Origin: Aspidapion aeneum
Taxonomy: Eukaryota > Arthropoda > Insecta > Coleoptera > Brentidae
Direction: 5' to 3'
Assembly (NCBI GenBank): GCA_963576565.1
Contig: OY755046.1
Location: forward strand, 51,826,786 to 51,890,785
Length of the DNA: 64,000 bases
The notes under the pieces were generated by a model. It was not told the DNA's origin, made no database searches, and was given only the letters and a program-made list of their open reading frames with translations. The translations under genes and the position numbers were made by a program. This document shows positions 22,901 through 33,700 of the stretch, piece after piece (position 1 is the first letter of the stretch; each line of letters starts with the position of its first letter).

Positions 22901-25554
22901 ACAAGTATCTCCATCTGTGACTAGAAAGATCAGGTTTAAAAAAATTCTAAAAAGTCGTACTGCAAATAAACAAAAATCAATATTTAATATTTGGAATATA
23001 TTTTATGTAACATGTATGTAATTTTTAATGTTGTTTACTGTCATGTAACTACTGTTATTCATATTGTTCACATTTTTATTGACCTGGATAATTAACTTGT
23101 AAGTAGAATTATTTTATATTTTATTATGTATCATTGACTTCCATTTTTAATATTTAAAGTACTATTTTCTCTTAAGAAAGTCACTAGTGTTATCTTGTAT
23201 TGCAGATTTCCCCTTAAAGATGGATATATAAAATTTCCGAAACGCGTCAGGGTATGAATAGGAATATATAATCTATTCTAAAATTGTGTGGAGTTTAGGA
23301 TTTTTTCACTCTTTTTCCAAAATTACACAAAAACTGTTTGCAAAAGAACACCAATAATTAATATAGTAAAGAAATGAGCTTTATATCTTAACAACTAACA
23401 AATATATTACTTTTTTTGAGTAAAAAAAAGTTACTACTTTTTAGTCTTTAAAAAAAACTATATCTTTGTTAGTTTACAAACATATTGGTAAATTATCCTT
23501 ATTTCTTTATCATATTAATTGGTGTTATTCTAAAAACAAAAACCTTTCTTACATGACTGTCTGGGCTAGGAAGGTAAAAACTATTGCTTGGGAAGCAAAC
23601 AGGATAAATAATAATGTTTGCTACAACTAACTCTAACTTTCAAATTAAGTAGCACAGTTTTTTCTGGGATTATTTTTTTTAATTTAATTTAAAAATATTT
23701 TATGTTATTTTTATTATCTCCTTCTGAATAAAATAAGTTCATTTTTAACAAGAAATAAGGGGTAAGCAAGGACCACTTAAAACTTATAAAGACCTGTAAG
23801 GACTGATCAAACCTGGCAGGACCAATAAAAACATGGCAAGACCCAAAACAACTTGGCAGGGCCCATAAGAACTTAGAAGGACCCAGCAGTAACATGAAAA
23901 TTGGAGTAAGGTTTTACTTTATTTTTTTGTTAGTTCACTTTATATCTGAGCAGGGACCTGAGAGTTAGGCCCTTTTTTTTGGTACCTCAGTTAATACCCC
24001 AGCAGGGGTTAGTGGTAAAACACCCTAGGACTGAAAGACCAGTAAGGACTGATCAAGGTCCTAAGTGCTGAACAGGACCAACAAAAGTATGGATTTGGTG
24101 CTGAATGGCATGGTATGTGTATAAAATAGTCAACATTTACTACCTGATATTTTTATTTTTTTTTAAGGATCTTGGTATTTATTTACTACTCTTGTATAAA
24201 TTACAATGATATTAATACTCTAAGCATACTCTTACTCAATTAGAAGTAATTATACTTACCAAGGAACTTCTTCATGAACAAAATTTAAAAAGTATGTCAC
24301 AAAATCTATTCTGCCAACTTTAGATGACAAAATTTCCTTATAGTCATTGTCTTCAGCCCTGGCTTCAGCCTTAGAAGTAATAGGAAAATGAATGAAATGA
24401 AAATCAAAGAATTATAAAATAGTTTATTATTAAATTATAACATTTTACCTAGACAAAGGCCAACCCGATGTCAGAAAACCTGTGGTTCCTGAGGTGGTTC
24501 CCTTAGGCCTGGTTGACAGATTCACTTCTTGTAGCTCCCTTCTATTTCCCTTTTTTTCTAATAGAAAAAGATAAAGAGATAAATTGTATCTTTATCTCTT
24601 TCTATTAGAGAAAGATGGAAATAGAAGGGAGTGGCAAGAAGTGAAACTGCAGATCAGGCCTTACATTACATTTAGGATGGTTGTCTGAAGGGTTGCCAGA
24701 TTTTTCAAATTAAAAAGTGGGACAAATTAAGTAAATTTGTAAACACAAAAATTTTAAATAGATACTAAAAATTTACATCGATTCTAATAAGCTGGAGTGT
24801 TTTAGCAACCAGATGGTGTGTTTATTTATTTATGTTTCCAAATTTTTTTTTTATTGAAGAGGTGAAAAACTTTTAAATTAAGTTGTGTTTCAAACTTCCA
24901 TTGTCTTCATTATATTTCGATGAGCAAAATTCCATGCATAGCTAATAAAATATATGATCTGTAACTTCTTTTAAAGTGATTTGTGAATTTTATTTAAAAT
25001 AAACAAATATGAACCAGCACATAAGATAAGTATGTACTGATAAGAAATATCCGCCCTAAAATGAGAAAGTAACTTAAAAGAAAAAGCAAAACATTCCTGT
25101 TCAATTGTTTTTTTTTTAAAATAAAATTTAAGTTATATATAAGAATATACAGACAGGTAAAAAAAAATAGGACAGAAATGAAAAAAAGCGGGAAAATCGG
25201 GACAATTTGCATAAAAAGCGGGACTTTAATGAGCATAAAAAAAAGCGGGACCGAGCTACAAAAAGCGGGACTGTCCCCCCTACGGCAGGAAGTCTGGCAA
25301 CCCTGGTTGTCTGGTATGACTAAGAGTCATTATATAAAAACTTTTAATTTGTTAGGGAATACAAAAAATGGAAATAGAGACACTTCTAGATATTTTTATA
25401 ATTTATTTTAAAACCAGCCATTAACTTTTTTTGTTTTAAAGGTTACTAATCAAAAACGATTGTTTACCTGCAAATCTTTAAGAACCAACCACTTAATAAA
25501 AGTCTGCGAGTTCACCTCATCGTTAATTAATTTATTTAGCAAAAATTCTGCCAT
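12277..25554 (-). CDS. CDAN1: Codanin-1 (ASF1-binding, CDAN1/discs lost family), complete
   Basis: Twelve exons join without a phase break: 25468-25554, 24260-24369, 20051-21494, 19434-19710, 19087-19250, 18442-18957, 18141-18359, 17716-17982, 17219-17338, 16985-17147, 14413-14672 and 12277-12402. The product is 1250 residues, close to the ~1227 of human Codanin-1, which sequesters the histone chaperone ASF1 in the cytosol and is mutated in congenital dyserythropoietic anaemia I. Family landmarks: the N-terminus MAEFLLNKLINDEV; LGDFI at 174-178; the ASF1-binding B-domain core RRINPT at 209-214 (bases 21050-21067); KQRDLFYEILRIWE near 480-500; LAKFLGF in exon 5; DQNILYLCCPYLKEIKKLL in exon 6; and SLRKTVEF in exon 7. 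The C-terminal ~250 residues are divergent but keep length and exon order. The start is a plain ATG in exon 1; internal Met or GTG starts in exon 3 are artefacts of reading past a splice acceptor. Introns 1, 2, 10 and 11 are loaded with transposons. Confidence 0.93.
12459..13195. mobile_element. Foldback element with ACAGGGTGT ends in Codanin intron 11
   Basis: The left arm (12459 to about 12690) begins ATACAGGGTGTTTTAAAAT, and the right arm (about 12960-13195) ends with the inverse, TTTGAAACACCCTATAT. Inner matching blocks include GGCATG(T/C)..TA, TTAAGATATT/AATATCTCAAAAAC and ACACCCTGTATCTCG/CGAGATACAAGGGTGT. A ~270-bp unpaired centre encodes nothing. This is an unclassified TIR element. 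Confidence 0.7.
13735..14310. repeat. Inverted pair of the GCTAGGAAGGTA repeat in Codanin intron 11
   Basis: A plus-oriented copy (13735 to about 14085, ending in ACACTCAAATATCACATTC and GCGTTATC) is joined to an inverted copy (about 14090-14310, ending GGCTAGGAAGGTATCAT). This matches the arms of the palindrome at 8706-10015. Confidence 0.65.
15045..16850. mobile_element. 1.8-kb foldback element in Codanin intron 10
   Basis: Outer blocks such as CCTTGAGGGTAGTTCAAGCC and GTTTGCAACC.TGAAATCCCTG (15050-15100) recur inverted at about 16795-16845. Inner blocks also recur: GGTTTAAGC..GTAATGAAA (15461) at 16095-16120, and ATGGCCCCTAGGAGGC plus TTTTTAGATTATCCCTT (15541-15595) at 15970-16030. The axis is near 15780. 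Arms are ~850 bp and diverged, and the right arm is interrupted by the MITE at 16229-16370. No ORF. Confidence 0.72.
16229..16370. mobile_element. TA-flanked MITE, TACTGCCGTCC family
   Basis: The left end TACTGCCGTCCCACGGAAAA is exactly inverted at the right end (TTTTCCGTGGGACGGCAGTA), with TA on both sides. At 142 bp it is a non-autonomous copy nested inside the 1.8-kb foldback. Confidence 0.85.
16938..16978. repeat. (AT)n microsatellite next to Codanin exon 10
   Basis: About 40 bp of alternating A and T, beginning ~6 bases beyond the exon 10 splice donor. The Ile-Tyr run translated from it is not coding. Confidence 0.95.
21605..22430. repeat. ~310-bp tandem repeat, about three units, in Codanin intron 2
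   Basis: Units starting near 21608, 21930 and 22240 share, in order, GATCGATTGGT/TAATAGATCAC, TTAAG.CGC/ACTGT, GTTTGCC.CAAATTTG, ACATCATAAATCCAA, ACAAACTTTGG.TTATAA, TTTTGC.AAATTAGTTTTAC and CAATAGAAC. A partial unit resumes after the foldback, at about 23320-23500. Confidence 0.7.
22406..23340. mobile_element. Foldback with hammerhead-like motifs (Penelope-like?) in Codanin intron 2
   Basis: Arms 22432-22752 and 23018-23328 are inverted copies about 310 bp long and over 90% alike by eye, around a ~265-bp AT-rich centre. Each arm carries a GATGG...TTTCCGAAACGCGTC segment: on the minus strand at about 22510-22550 and on the plus strand at about 23215-23250. A short stem is followed by GAAAC and an ACGCGT mini-stem ending in GTC, as in hammerhead ribozymes of Penelope-like elements, but the expected CUGANGA core is damaged. 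TACACAAAAACT occurs on both sides and may be the target duplication. No reverse transcriptase is present. Confidence 0.6.
23560..24240. other. Codanin intron 2, unclassified sequence
   Basis: Contains GGGCTAGGAAGGTAAAAACT near 23574 (a loose end of the GCTAGGAAGGTA repeat) and a GGACC/ACTTGGCAGGACC-rich stretch at 23760-23890. No exon or paired terminal repeats were identified. Confidence 0.4.
24506..24660. mobile_element. Palindromic MITE with TTA target duplication in Codanin intron 1
   Basis: Two ~75-bp arms are mirror images: GGCCTGGTTGACAGATTCAC on the left and its inverse ending AGATCAGGCC on the right, with CTCCCTTCTATTTCC shared. TTA stands on both sides (24503-24505, 24661-24663), as in PIF/Harbinger-type insertions. 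No coding capacity. Confidence 0.75.
24688..25303. mobile_element. hAT-like element with GGGTTGCCAGA termini in Codanin intron 1
   Basis: The left end AAGGGTTGCCAGATTTT and right end AGTCTGGCAACCC are inverted, and GCGGGAC/GTGGGAC words repeat just inside. TGGTTGTCTG (24678-24687 and 25304-25313) flanks both ends, long enough to contain the 8-bp duplication expected of hAT. No transposase is encoded. A lone related end lies near 29330-29370. Confidence 0.7.
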
Positions 25555-25680
25555 TTTCCCTCAAATTTTAAATAAAAAACAAAAAATACATATTTTTGAG
25601 ACACATTTCATAACCAAACTTTTAACAGCTGATCGCTTCATAAGGTCACTACATCCATGGTGGATAGAAATCCATCGTGC

Positions 25681-27545
25681 ACTACCAGGGCTATCAAAAT
25701 GGACGGGCCACGATCCTCCACTTTGTTGACGTCACATCCGGGGCTGATTTTTTTTTTGATGGTCACGTTACGACATAGCTGACTGTCTTTAAAATATTGA
25801 AGTTGAAATGACGGTTCATGGATATTTGATTTTTTTTTTAATAAAGCCGTTTTTAAGATTGTTTTTACTTTATTCTGGCAGAACAATTTTTTTTAAATGT
25901 ATAGTAAGCCCTAATTTTTCATAGCCGCTTCATTAGCTCACACAAAAATTAGGTTTAAAGCAGAAGCGAATGTGACAATAACATATGACAAAGTCAAATA
26001 CATGTCAAATATAACAGTTGACATGCGGTACATGGCGGGTAATTTGAATTCAAAATAAGGAATGCTAAATCTTGAAGATTTTAACCTTTTAATCATGTTG
26101 CTTCCTTACAAACCTTTGTTGAAATATCGGGCTGGTGTCTGAGAATATTTCACTGAAATTTTGCGGAAATCTGTAGTGCCGTTTTGAAAATATCATAAAA
26201 AAACGTCTGACCTCCCATAAGACCCAATGTAAAATTCAGCCCCGGGAGAACAGCTGATTTTTTCAGGGTCGTGGCCTCTTTTTTTGTGTTGGCCTTGGCA
26301 CTACATCTGCATCCAGGGCTATCAAAAACGGGCCACGATCCAAGGCCAACACAAAAATAGAGGCCACGACCCTGAAAAAATCAGCTGTTCTCCCGGGGCT
26401 GAATTTTACATTGGGTCTTATGGGAGGTCAGACGTTTTTTTATGATATTTTCAAAATGGCACTACAGATTTCCGCAAAATTGCAGTGAAATATTCTGAGA
26501 CACCATCCCGATATTCCACCAAAGGTTTGTAAGGAAGCAACATGATTAAAAGGTTAAAATCTTCAAGATTTAGCATTCCTTATTTTGAATTCAAATTACC
26601 CGCCATGTACCACATGCCAACTGTTATATTTGACATGTATTTGACTTTGTCATATGTGATTGTCACATTCGCTTCTGCTTTAAACTTAATTTTTTTTGTG
26701 AGCTAATGAAGCGGCTATGAAAAATTAGGGCTTACTATACATTTAAAAAAAATTGTTCTGCCAGAATAAAGTAAAAACAATCTCAAAAACGGCTTTATTT
26801 AACAAAAAATCAAATATCCATGAACCGTCATTTCAACTTCAAAATTTTAAAGACAATCAGCTGTGTCGTAACGTAACCATCAAAAAAAAAATCAGCCCCG
26901 GATGTGACGTCAACAAAGTGGAGGATCGTGGCCCGTCCATTTTGATAGCCCTGCACGATCCTCCACTTTCTTGACGTCACATCCGGGGCTGATTTTTTTT
27001 TGATGGTCACGTTACGACACAGCTGATTGTCTTTAAAGAATTGAAGTTGGAATGACGGTTCATGAATATTTGATTTTTTTTTAAATAAAGTCATTTTTGA
27101 GATTGTTTTTACTTTATTCTAGCAGAACAATTTTTTTTAAATGTATAGTAATCCTTAATTTTTCATAGCCGCTTCATTAGCTCACACAAAAATTAAATTT
27201 AAAGCAGAAGCAAATGTGACAATCACAGATGACAAAGTCAAATACATGTCAAATATAACAGTTGGCATGTGGTACATGGCGGGTAATTTGAATTCAAAAT
27301 AAGGAATGCTAAATCTTGAAGATTTTAACCTTTTAATCATGTTGCTTCCTTACAACCTTTGGTGGAATATCGGGATGGTATCTGAGAATATTTCACTGAA
27401 ATTTTGCGGAAATCTGTAGTGCCATTTTGAAAATACCATAAAAAACCTCTGACCTCCCATAAGACCAATGTAAAATTCAGCCCCGGGAGAACAGCTGATT
27501 TTTTCAGGGTCGTGGCTTCTATTTTTGTGTTGGCCTTGCTGAATC
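25681..27545. repeat. Three ~620-bp repeat units in alternating orientation between divergent genes
   Basis: Unit A (25681 to about 26320) runs from GGGCTATCAAAATGGACGGG through GACGTCACATCCGGGGCTGA to ATAAGACCCAATGTAAAATT and GGTCGTGGCCTCTTTTTTTG. Unit B (about 26325-26955) is its reverse complement, and unit C (about 26960-27545) again has the orientation of A. Copies are very similar, with small indels, implying recent origin. Unit ends carry GGGCTATCAAAA and GGCCAACACAAAA. The array fills most of the spacer between the Codanin start codon (25554) and the acid phosphatase start codon (27795). Open frames of 73-104 residues inside it occur in matching inverted copies and are repeat shadows. 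Confidence 0.85.
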
Positions 27546-27794
27546 CTTCGTTTGAACTACTGCTAGTTTTATGCACATGACAAAGAAAACAAAGAGTGAG
27601 GTTAGATTTTCTGCCAACAGCTGCCAGTTTGTTAGTATTTACTTTTTTCAAAAACGAAAACTGATAAGTTGCTTATCATGTTCTTTTCCAAACTGAAAAT
27701 TTAATTCCATTCGGTTATAGTTCATGTGCAGCTTTTTTCTAATATTATTCAAAATAAATTTTTAAAAATCAAAAATCTATTTTTATAAGTAAAA

Positions 27795-30700
27795 ATGGGG
27801 CCTAAAATTACATCTTGGGGCCTTTGTGGGATTGTTATAGCATGTTGCCTTTATTCGGGTATCTGTCAAGGGGACGAGGGCCATCTGGAAGCTGTTGTTG
27901 TGGTAAGCAATATTTTTTTAGATTAGACATATTTAAGGGTATGTGGTTTTAACCTTGCAGGCCAGGTGCCAGGTCTGTAGGACCCAGACCTTGTTAGTTT
28001 CAAATGTATCATTAAGGGGCGCCTGCAGGGTTAATGGGTATATTGTACAACTATATGACTAGCTAATTTTTTGTTTAATGAATGTCTACTTCTAGTTTGT
28101 AGAGCCTTTTTGAGACCCTTGGGACAAGAAAAAAGTTCATTTGCAGTCAAAAATCGTTAGCCGCCCTATAAAACTTTTATAAATTTGAAATTATTATAAA
28201 TAGGTAACTTTAATATTTCAACATATGGAGGGTTCAGAAGCCATTCCATGTAAGTCAATTTTTTCACCAAAATGACTTACATACCACATGTGATTTTATG
28301 TTACTAAAACTTTCATTTGACATAAGATGCAAGTCATTATTTATATGCAGTTCAAGAACTGTTAAAAAGTGTAAGGGTAAAAAAATGTCTCGATTTAGTA
28401 TTACTTTTAAATGTCCCAATTTTCTTAATTGAATGTTTTTTGACTTACACTGATTGGGTTCTGAACCCTCCATATGTAAGTATACATGTAGATACTATAC
28501 ATAACTTTTTCTATTTCAACAGGTATATAGACATGGCGATAGGACTCCTGTTGAGCCATACCCAAATGACCCTTATTCGAACAGATCTTTTTGGCCTGCA
28601 GACTGGGGTATGCTCACAAATGTATGTATTTAGTTTGTATGTTATTGTCAATTAAACCAAACCAAACCTAAATACAGTTGAACCTCTCTAATTCCAACCT
28701 CTATAACTCGAACGTCTATAACTCAAACCTCTATAACTCAAACCTCTATAACTCAAACCTCTCTATAACTTGAACCTTTTAAGTGGTCCCTACACTTTTT
28801 ATATGTATTTGAACCTCTTTAACTCCAATTTCTATAACCCAAACTCTCCATAACTTGAACTGTTTTGGTTGTCCCTTTAAGTTCAAGTTATATAGGTTCG
28901 ACTGTATTTTGTTTTTAATGAGGTTTGCAGAAAGATACAATTTTTGCCAAAATATTTTATTTTAATGTATAAAAAGTATTGGATTAAATTTAAAAGTAAT
29001 TTTATTTTTATAAATAAACCAAAAAGTTTTTATTATTCTTTTCTTAGAAGTGTAAATATGTAATTTTTATATTTTAAAAATAAATAAAATAAGATAGGCT
29101 AAAGTAGAGTCCCTGTATGTTGACATATTATAGGTAGATATTAACATTCAATCAAAGGGTTTATATCAAGAAACTCTGCACAGGTTATTTAGCAGTTTCC
29201 CCCAGAAAAATAAGTCAGTTAAGTTTGCTTCTCTGTGGTGTAAATAGTTGCTGCTAATTTTAATAACAAACACAAATACAAGACTTTAATTGTTTTGTAT
29301 ACACCAATCGTGGAACACAGGACTTTTGGTCTGAATGTGGGATAGTCCCATTAAAAACGGGACTGTTGGCAATCCTGATGCCTACCCCTGTGCATACCTA
29401 CCCTCATGAATACAAGAAGCAGTTTCTATTTATTTAAATATTTTTAGTATCTGTATTTTAAATTTGGACATTTTAGAATAAAATAATAACAGCATAGTAT
29501 AGTAGGGTTATTTTTAAAACAAGAAATTTTGTGTGAAAATGATTATCTATTTACTGGTTCCTATTAATTTTTTTTGTCGGTTTTCAAATGTTATTCAATG
29601 TATTTTAGTGTAATTATCAAAATTTTGATGAAAATGTGATAGAACATACATACAGAACATAAATCGATTTTTTAAGTGTGACCAATTTTATTTTTAAAGA
29701 GATTTTCTAAAATTTATATTTGAATTTATTATTATTTGATCTGAATCTTCACTAAATGTCATCAAGATCTACCAATTCATTGAAATTTTGTCAAAAACAT
29801 TTTATTGTTTCTAAGAGCTGTTTCAGTCAAACAATGTTTTTTTTTACAATCAAATTTTTTTTTTTTAAATATCAGTGACCTTGTCAGAACACTTGTTTTG
29901 AAAATGGCCAACTAGCAAAAACGGATATTATCAGTCATTGATAGTAGCTAGTTTAAAATAGATTCATGCTTAAAAATTTTAAATAAACAAGTTATAAAAA
30001 CAACAAAAGAATTTAAATTAACTTCCACAAATAATGGGGTTTTTATCAATTATTATTTGATGTTATTAAGATTGAGATTAAGATATTATTAGGTAAATAC
30101 AATGCAGCTTTTGTTTTTGCTTTCTAATGACAGTACAGGGTGTCCCAGCTTTCCCTGCCTCAATATATTAATATTTTGACAAAGATGAATAAAATTCACA
30201 CATGCAAAGTTATATTTTTAATTTTTTTTATCCAGCAATACCAGTTTTTGAAGCTATTAGCAGAACAGAGTCCTATTATTTACATTATACTTATAATTAC
30301 AAATTTCAAAAGTTGAGCTGCTATATCAGGTACCAAGGTCTTCTGTGTTTATTATAAGAAATAGAAAAAAAAAGTTTGCATCAATAGATAAGTTGTAGGG
30401 TTTATTTTAAACCGCGAGAAAATCTAACAAAATAAATGAGTATTGCAAAGTTATAAAAAAACATAAACATGGCGAATTTTTTATGGAACTTCCTATATAT
30501 TTTTCTTTCTGAATTAAATAAATGGATCCATGACAGATCTGATACCATCCTAGCTAGCCTATATATTAGCACACTTCAAGTGAAGCCATGATATATCAGC
30601 CTTGAAAACAGTTTTTTGTAAATATCTCAGAAACTAAAGCTGTTACGAAGCTTTCGGTAATAATACAAATTATTGAGCAAAATGATCTCTACTATATTCC

Positions 30701-33700
30701 GAAAACAGTTTATTGATACGATGCTCCGTTAAAAAGTTAGCATTTTTAAAAAAAATTTATTTTTGCGACTGATTTGACCAAAATCTAATCAGGTCGTTAG
30801 AGTGTCGAACACTATTTTACCTGTAAATTTTATGAAAATCGGTTTAGGAGGTATCGTGTTACGGACAGAAATAATACACACACACACACACAGACAGACA
30901 TCACAGCGATATTGCTAAGATAGGTCAAAATACACCCAAATAACACATTTTCGGCATTATCTCAAAAAAAAAATCGTCGAAAATAATATCTTTTCTAGCC
31001 ATTGCTACGCGGGCTAGGAAGGTAAAAATATATGAAGTTTTAACATTCAATCCACCCATTATTGAAACATTCGCATTTTAAAAATCTAATTATGTTGATT
31101 AACATAACACTTGTTAAAATAAACAATGCCAATGTCCTTTTTGCTTATTTAGGTTTTTAAAATGCAAATATTTCCAAAACAACTGAGATAAATTATCTTT
31201 ATATTTTTAAATTCATAAAAAGGAGATTTATTATCTTTGGATTTAACATATAGGTTTTTTTTTATCTTTGCCATATTTGTTTTGTTAGAAAACATTTTCT
31301 GGTGGTTTAGAATAAACTTCAACTTTTGCATTTACACTATTTTTCTATCTCTATAATAAGCGCAGTATACCTTGGTTAAATGGCCCATGTTTTCTTTTGT
31401 TTTTAAATTCTGCGTAAAATTTTCTTTAAAATGATGTATCACACTTCATAGTTTAATTTTTCCTACAATTTTCTAAAAGAAAACTTTGAATACAAACAAT
31501 AAGTAGATGACCCATATAGAGTGGCAACCAGCGAGCCTTGCAGCATTGAGGGACAGATGGCGCTGAAATAAATTCGTCTAGTACGCAAAGAAGTGTGATA
31601 CATCATTTAAAAGAAAATTTTAGGTAAAACTTGTTTTATTATTATACTTTAATTAATGGGTTTAGGTTTCAGTATAGGTAATTTTTTCTTTGTTTGTTTC
31701 TTTTTTATCTTTATTAATTTTCTGTATAAACTCAACGTTATGGGATAATTTTTAAAACTTAGAGACACACTTTTTTGACAGTTAGGAAAAAAGCAGCATT
31801 ATGAACTGGGCAAATACTTCCGTCAAAGGTACAGCACATACCTACCAGAAATCTACTCAGCAAAAGACATCTATGTTCGATCTACTGACGTGGATCGCAC
31901 TTTAATGTCAGCAGAGGCAAATTTGGCAGGTCTCTTTCCACCTGTCAAAACTGACGTTTGGGAGGAGGGATTGGCATGGCAGCCAATACCGATACACACG
32001 ACTCCAGAAAAGATGGACCCCTTGTTAGCTGGCAAAAAATTTTGTGCAAAGTACGACAGATTGAAAAAGAGTGTTTTGAAGTCACAATATTTTAGGTAAG
32101 TACCTAATATCTCTATGACCCCCACCATACTGCGACTCGGTGCTTTTGTCGTTAAACTATATAGTTTTTAAAATATAAATTTTCAAATTTTGGCCATTTT
32201 GGTTTTATAGGATTCCCTCTCGTTCCCTACCCTAAAATTCGCTAAAATACATTTTTTCGGATCTTTGTTGATAAACTATCTATATAGTTTTTAAAATATG
32301 AATTTTTAAAGTTTGGCGAAAATGGTTCTTATGGCTTTTCGCTAAACGACGTTTTTCAGAATCTTAACTTAGGGTGGGGTTTTTTCGCATCTCGATGGGC
32401 TCACCATACTGCAACTCGGTGCTTTTTTTGAGAAACTATACAGTTTTAGAAATATGAATTTTTAAAATATGACCATTTTGGTCATATAGGATTCCCTAAA
32501 ATTCGGTAAATGACGTTTTTCCAAATCTTAATTCGAGGTGTGGTTTTTTCGCATCTCTATGACCCCACGATACTGCAACTCGCTGCTTTTGTTGATAAAC
32601 TATATAATTTTTAAAATATGACGTTCCAAATTAAGCCATTTTGGTCTTGGGATTTCGTACCCTAAAATTCGCTAATAGACGCTTTTTCGAATCTTAAGTC
32701 AAGCAAGGTGTGGTTTTTTCGCATCTCTATAGCCTTACCATATTGCAAGTCGGTGCTTTTGCTGATAAACTATATAGTTTTTACAATATGAATTTTCAAA
32801 GTTTGGCCATTTTGATCTTATGGTATTCCCTACCGTAAAATTCTCTAAATGACGTTTTTCAGAATCGTAACCTAGGATGTGGTTTTTTCGCATCTCTATG
32901 ACCCCACCATACTGCAACCCTGTGCTTTTGCTAATAAACTATATAGTTTTTTAAATATAAATTTTCATAGTTTGGCCATTTTGGTTTTTTTGGATTCCCT
33001 ACGCTAAAATTAGCTAAATGACGTTTTTCCGAATCTTAACTTGGGGTAGGGTTTTTTCGCATCTCTATGACTCCACCATACTCCAACTCGGTGCTTTAGT
33101 TGATAAACTATATAGTTTTTAAAATATAAATTTTCAAAGTTTGGCCATTATGGTCTTATGTTATTTCCTACCGTAAAGTTCTCTAAATGACTTTTTTCCG
33201 AATCGTAACCTAGGATGTGGTTTTTTCGCATCTCTATGACCCCACCATACTGCAACCCGTTGCTTTTGCTAATAAACTATATAGTTTTTTCAATATAAAT
33301 TTTCATAGTTTGGCCATTTTGGTCTTTTTGGATTCCCTACGCTAAAATTCGCTAAATGACATTTTTTCGAATCTTAACTTGGAGTGTGGTTTTTTGCATC
33401 TCTATGACCCCAACATACTCCACCTCAATGCTTTTGTTGATAAACTATATAGTTTTTAAAATATGAATTTTTAAAGTTGGGCAGTTTGTTCTTATTGGAT
33501 TCCCTACCCTAAAATTTGCTAAATGACGTTTTTGCGAATCTTAACTCAAGGTGTCATTTTTTTGCATCTCTATGGCCCTACCATACTGCAACTCGGTGCT
33601 TTTGTTGATAAACTATATAGTTTTTAGAATATACATTTTCAAAGTTTGGCCATTTTGGTCTTTTTGGATTCCCTACGCGAAAATTCGCTAAATGACGTTT

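Noticed and set aside
26753..27094. Two overlapping frames with nearly the same peptide on opposite strands
   Set aside because: Artefact of the alternating-orientation repeat units; the same peptide also appears at 25638-25886.
27337..27651. 104-residue minus-strand frame upstream of the acid phosphatase
   Set aside because: Most of it lies in repeat unit C and no splice partners or homology are evident.
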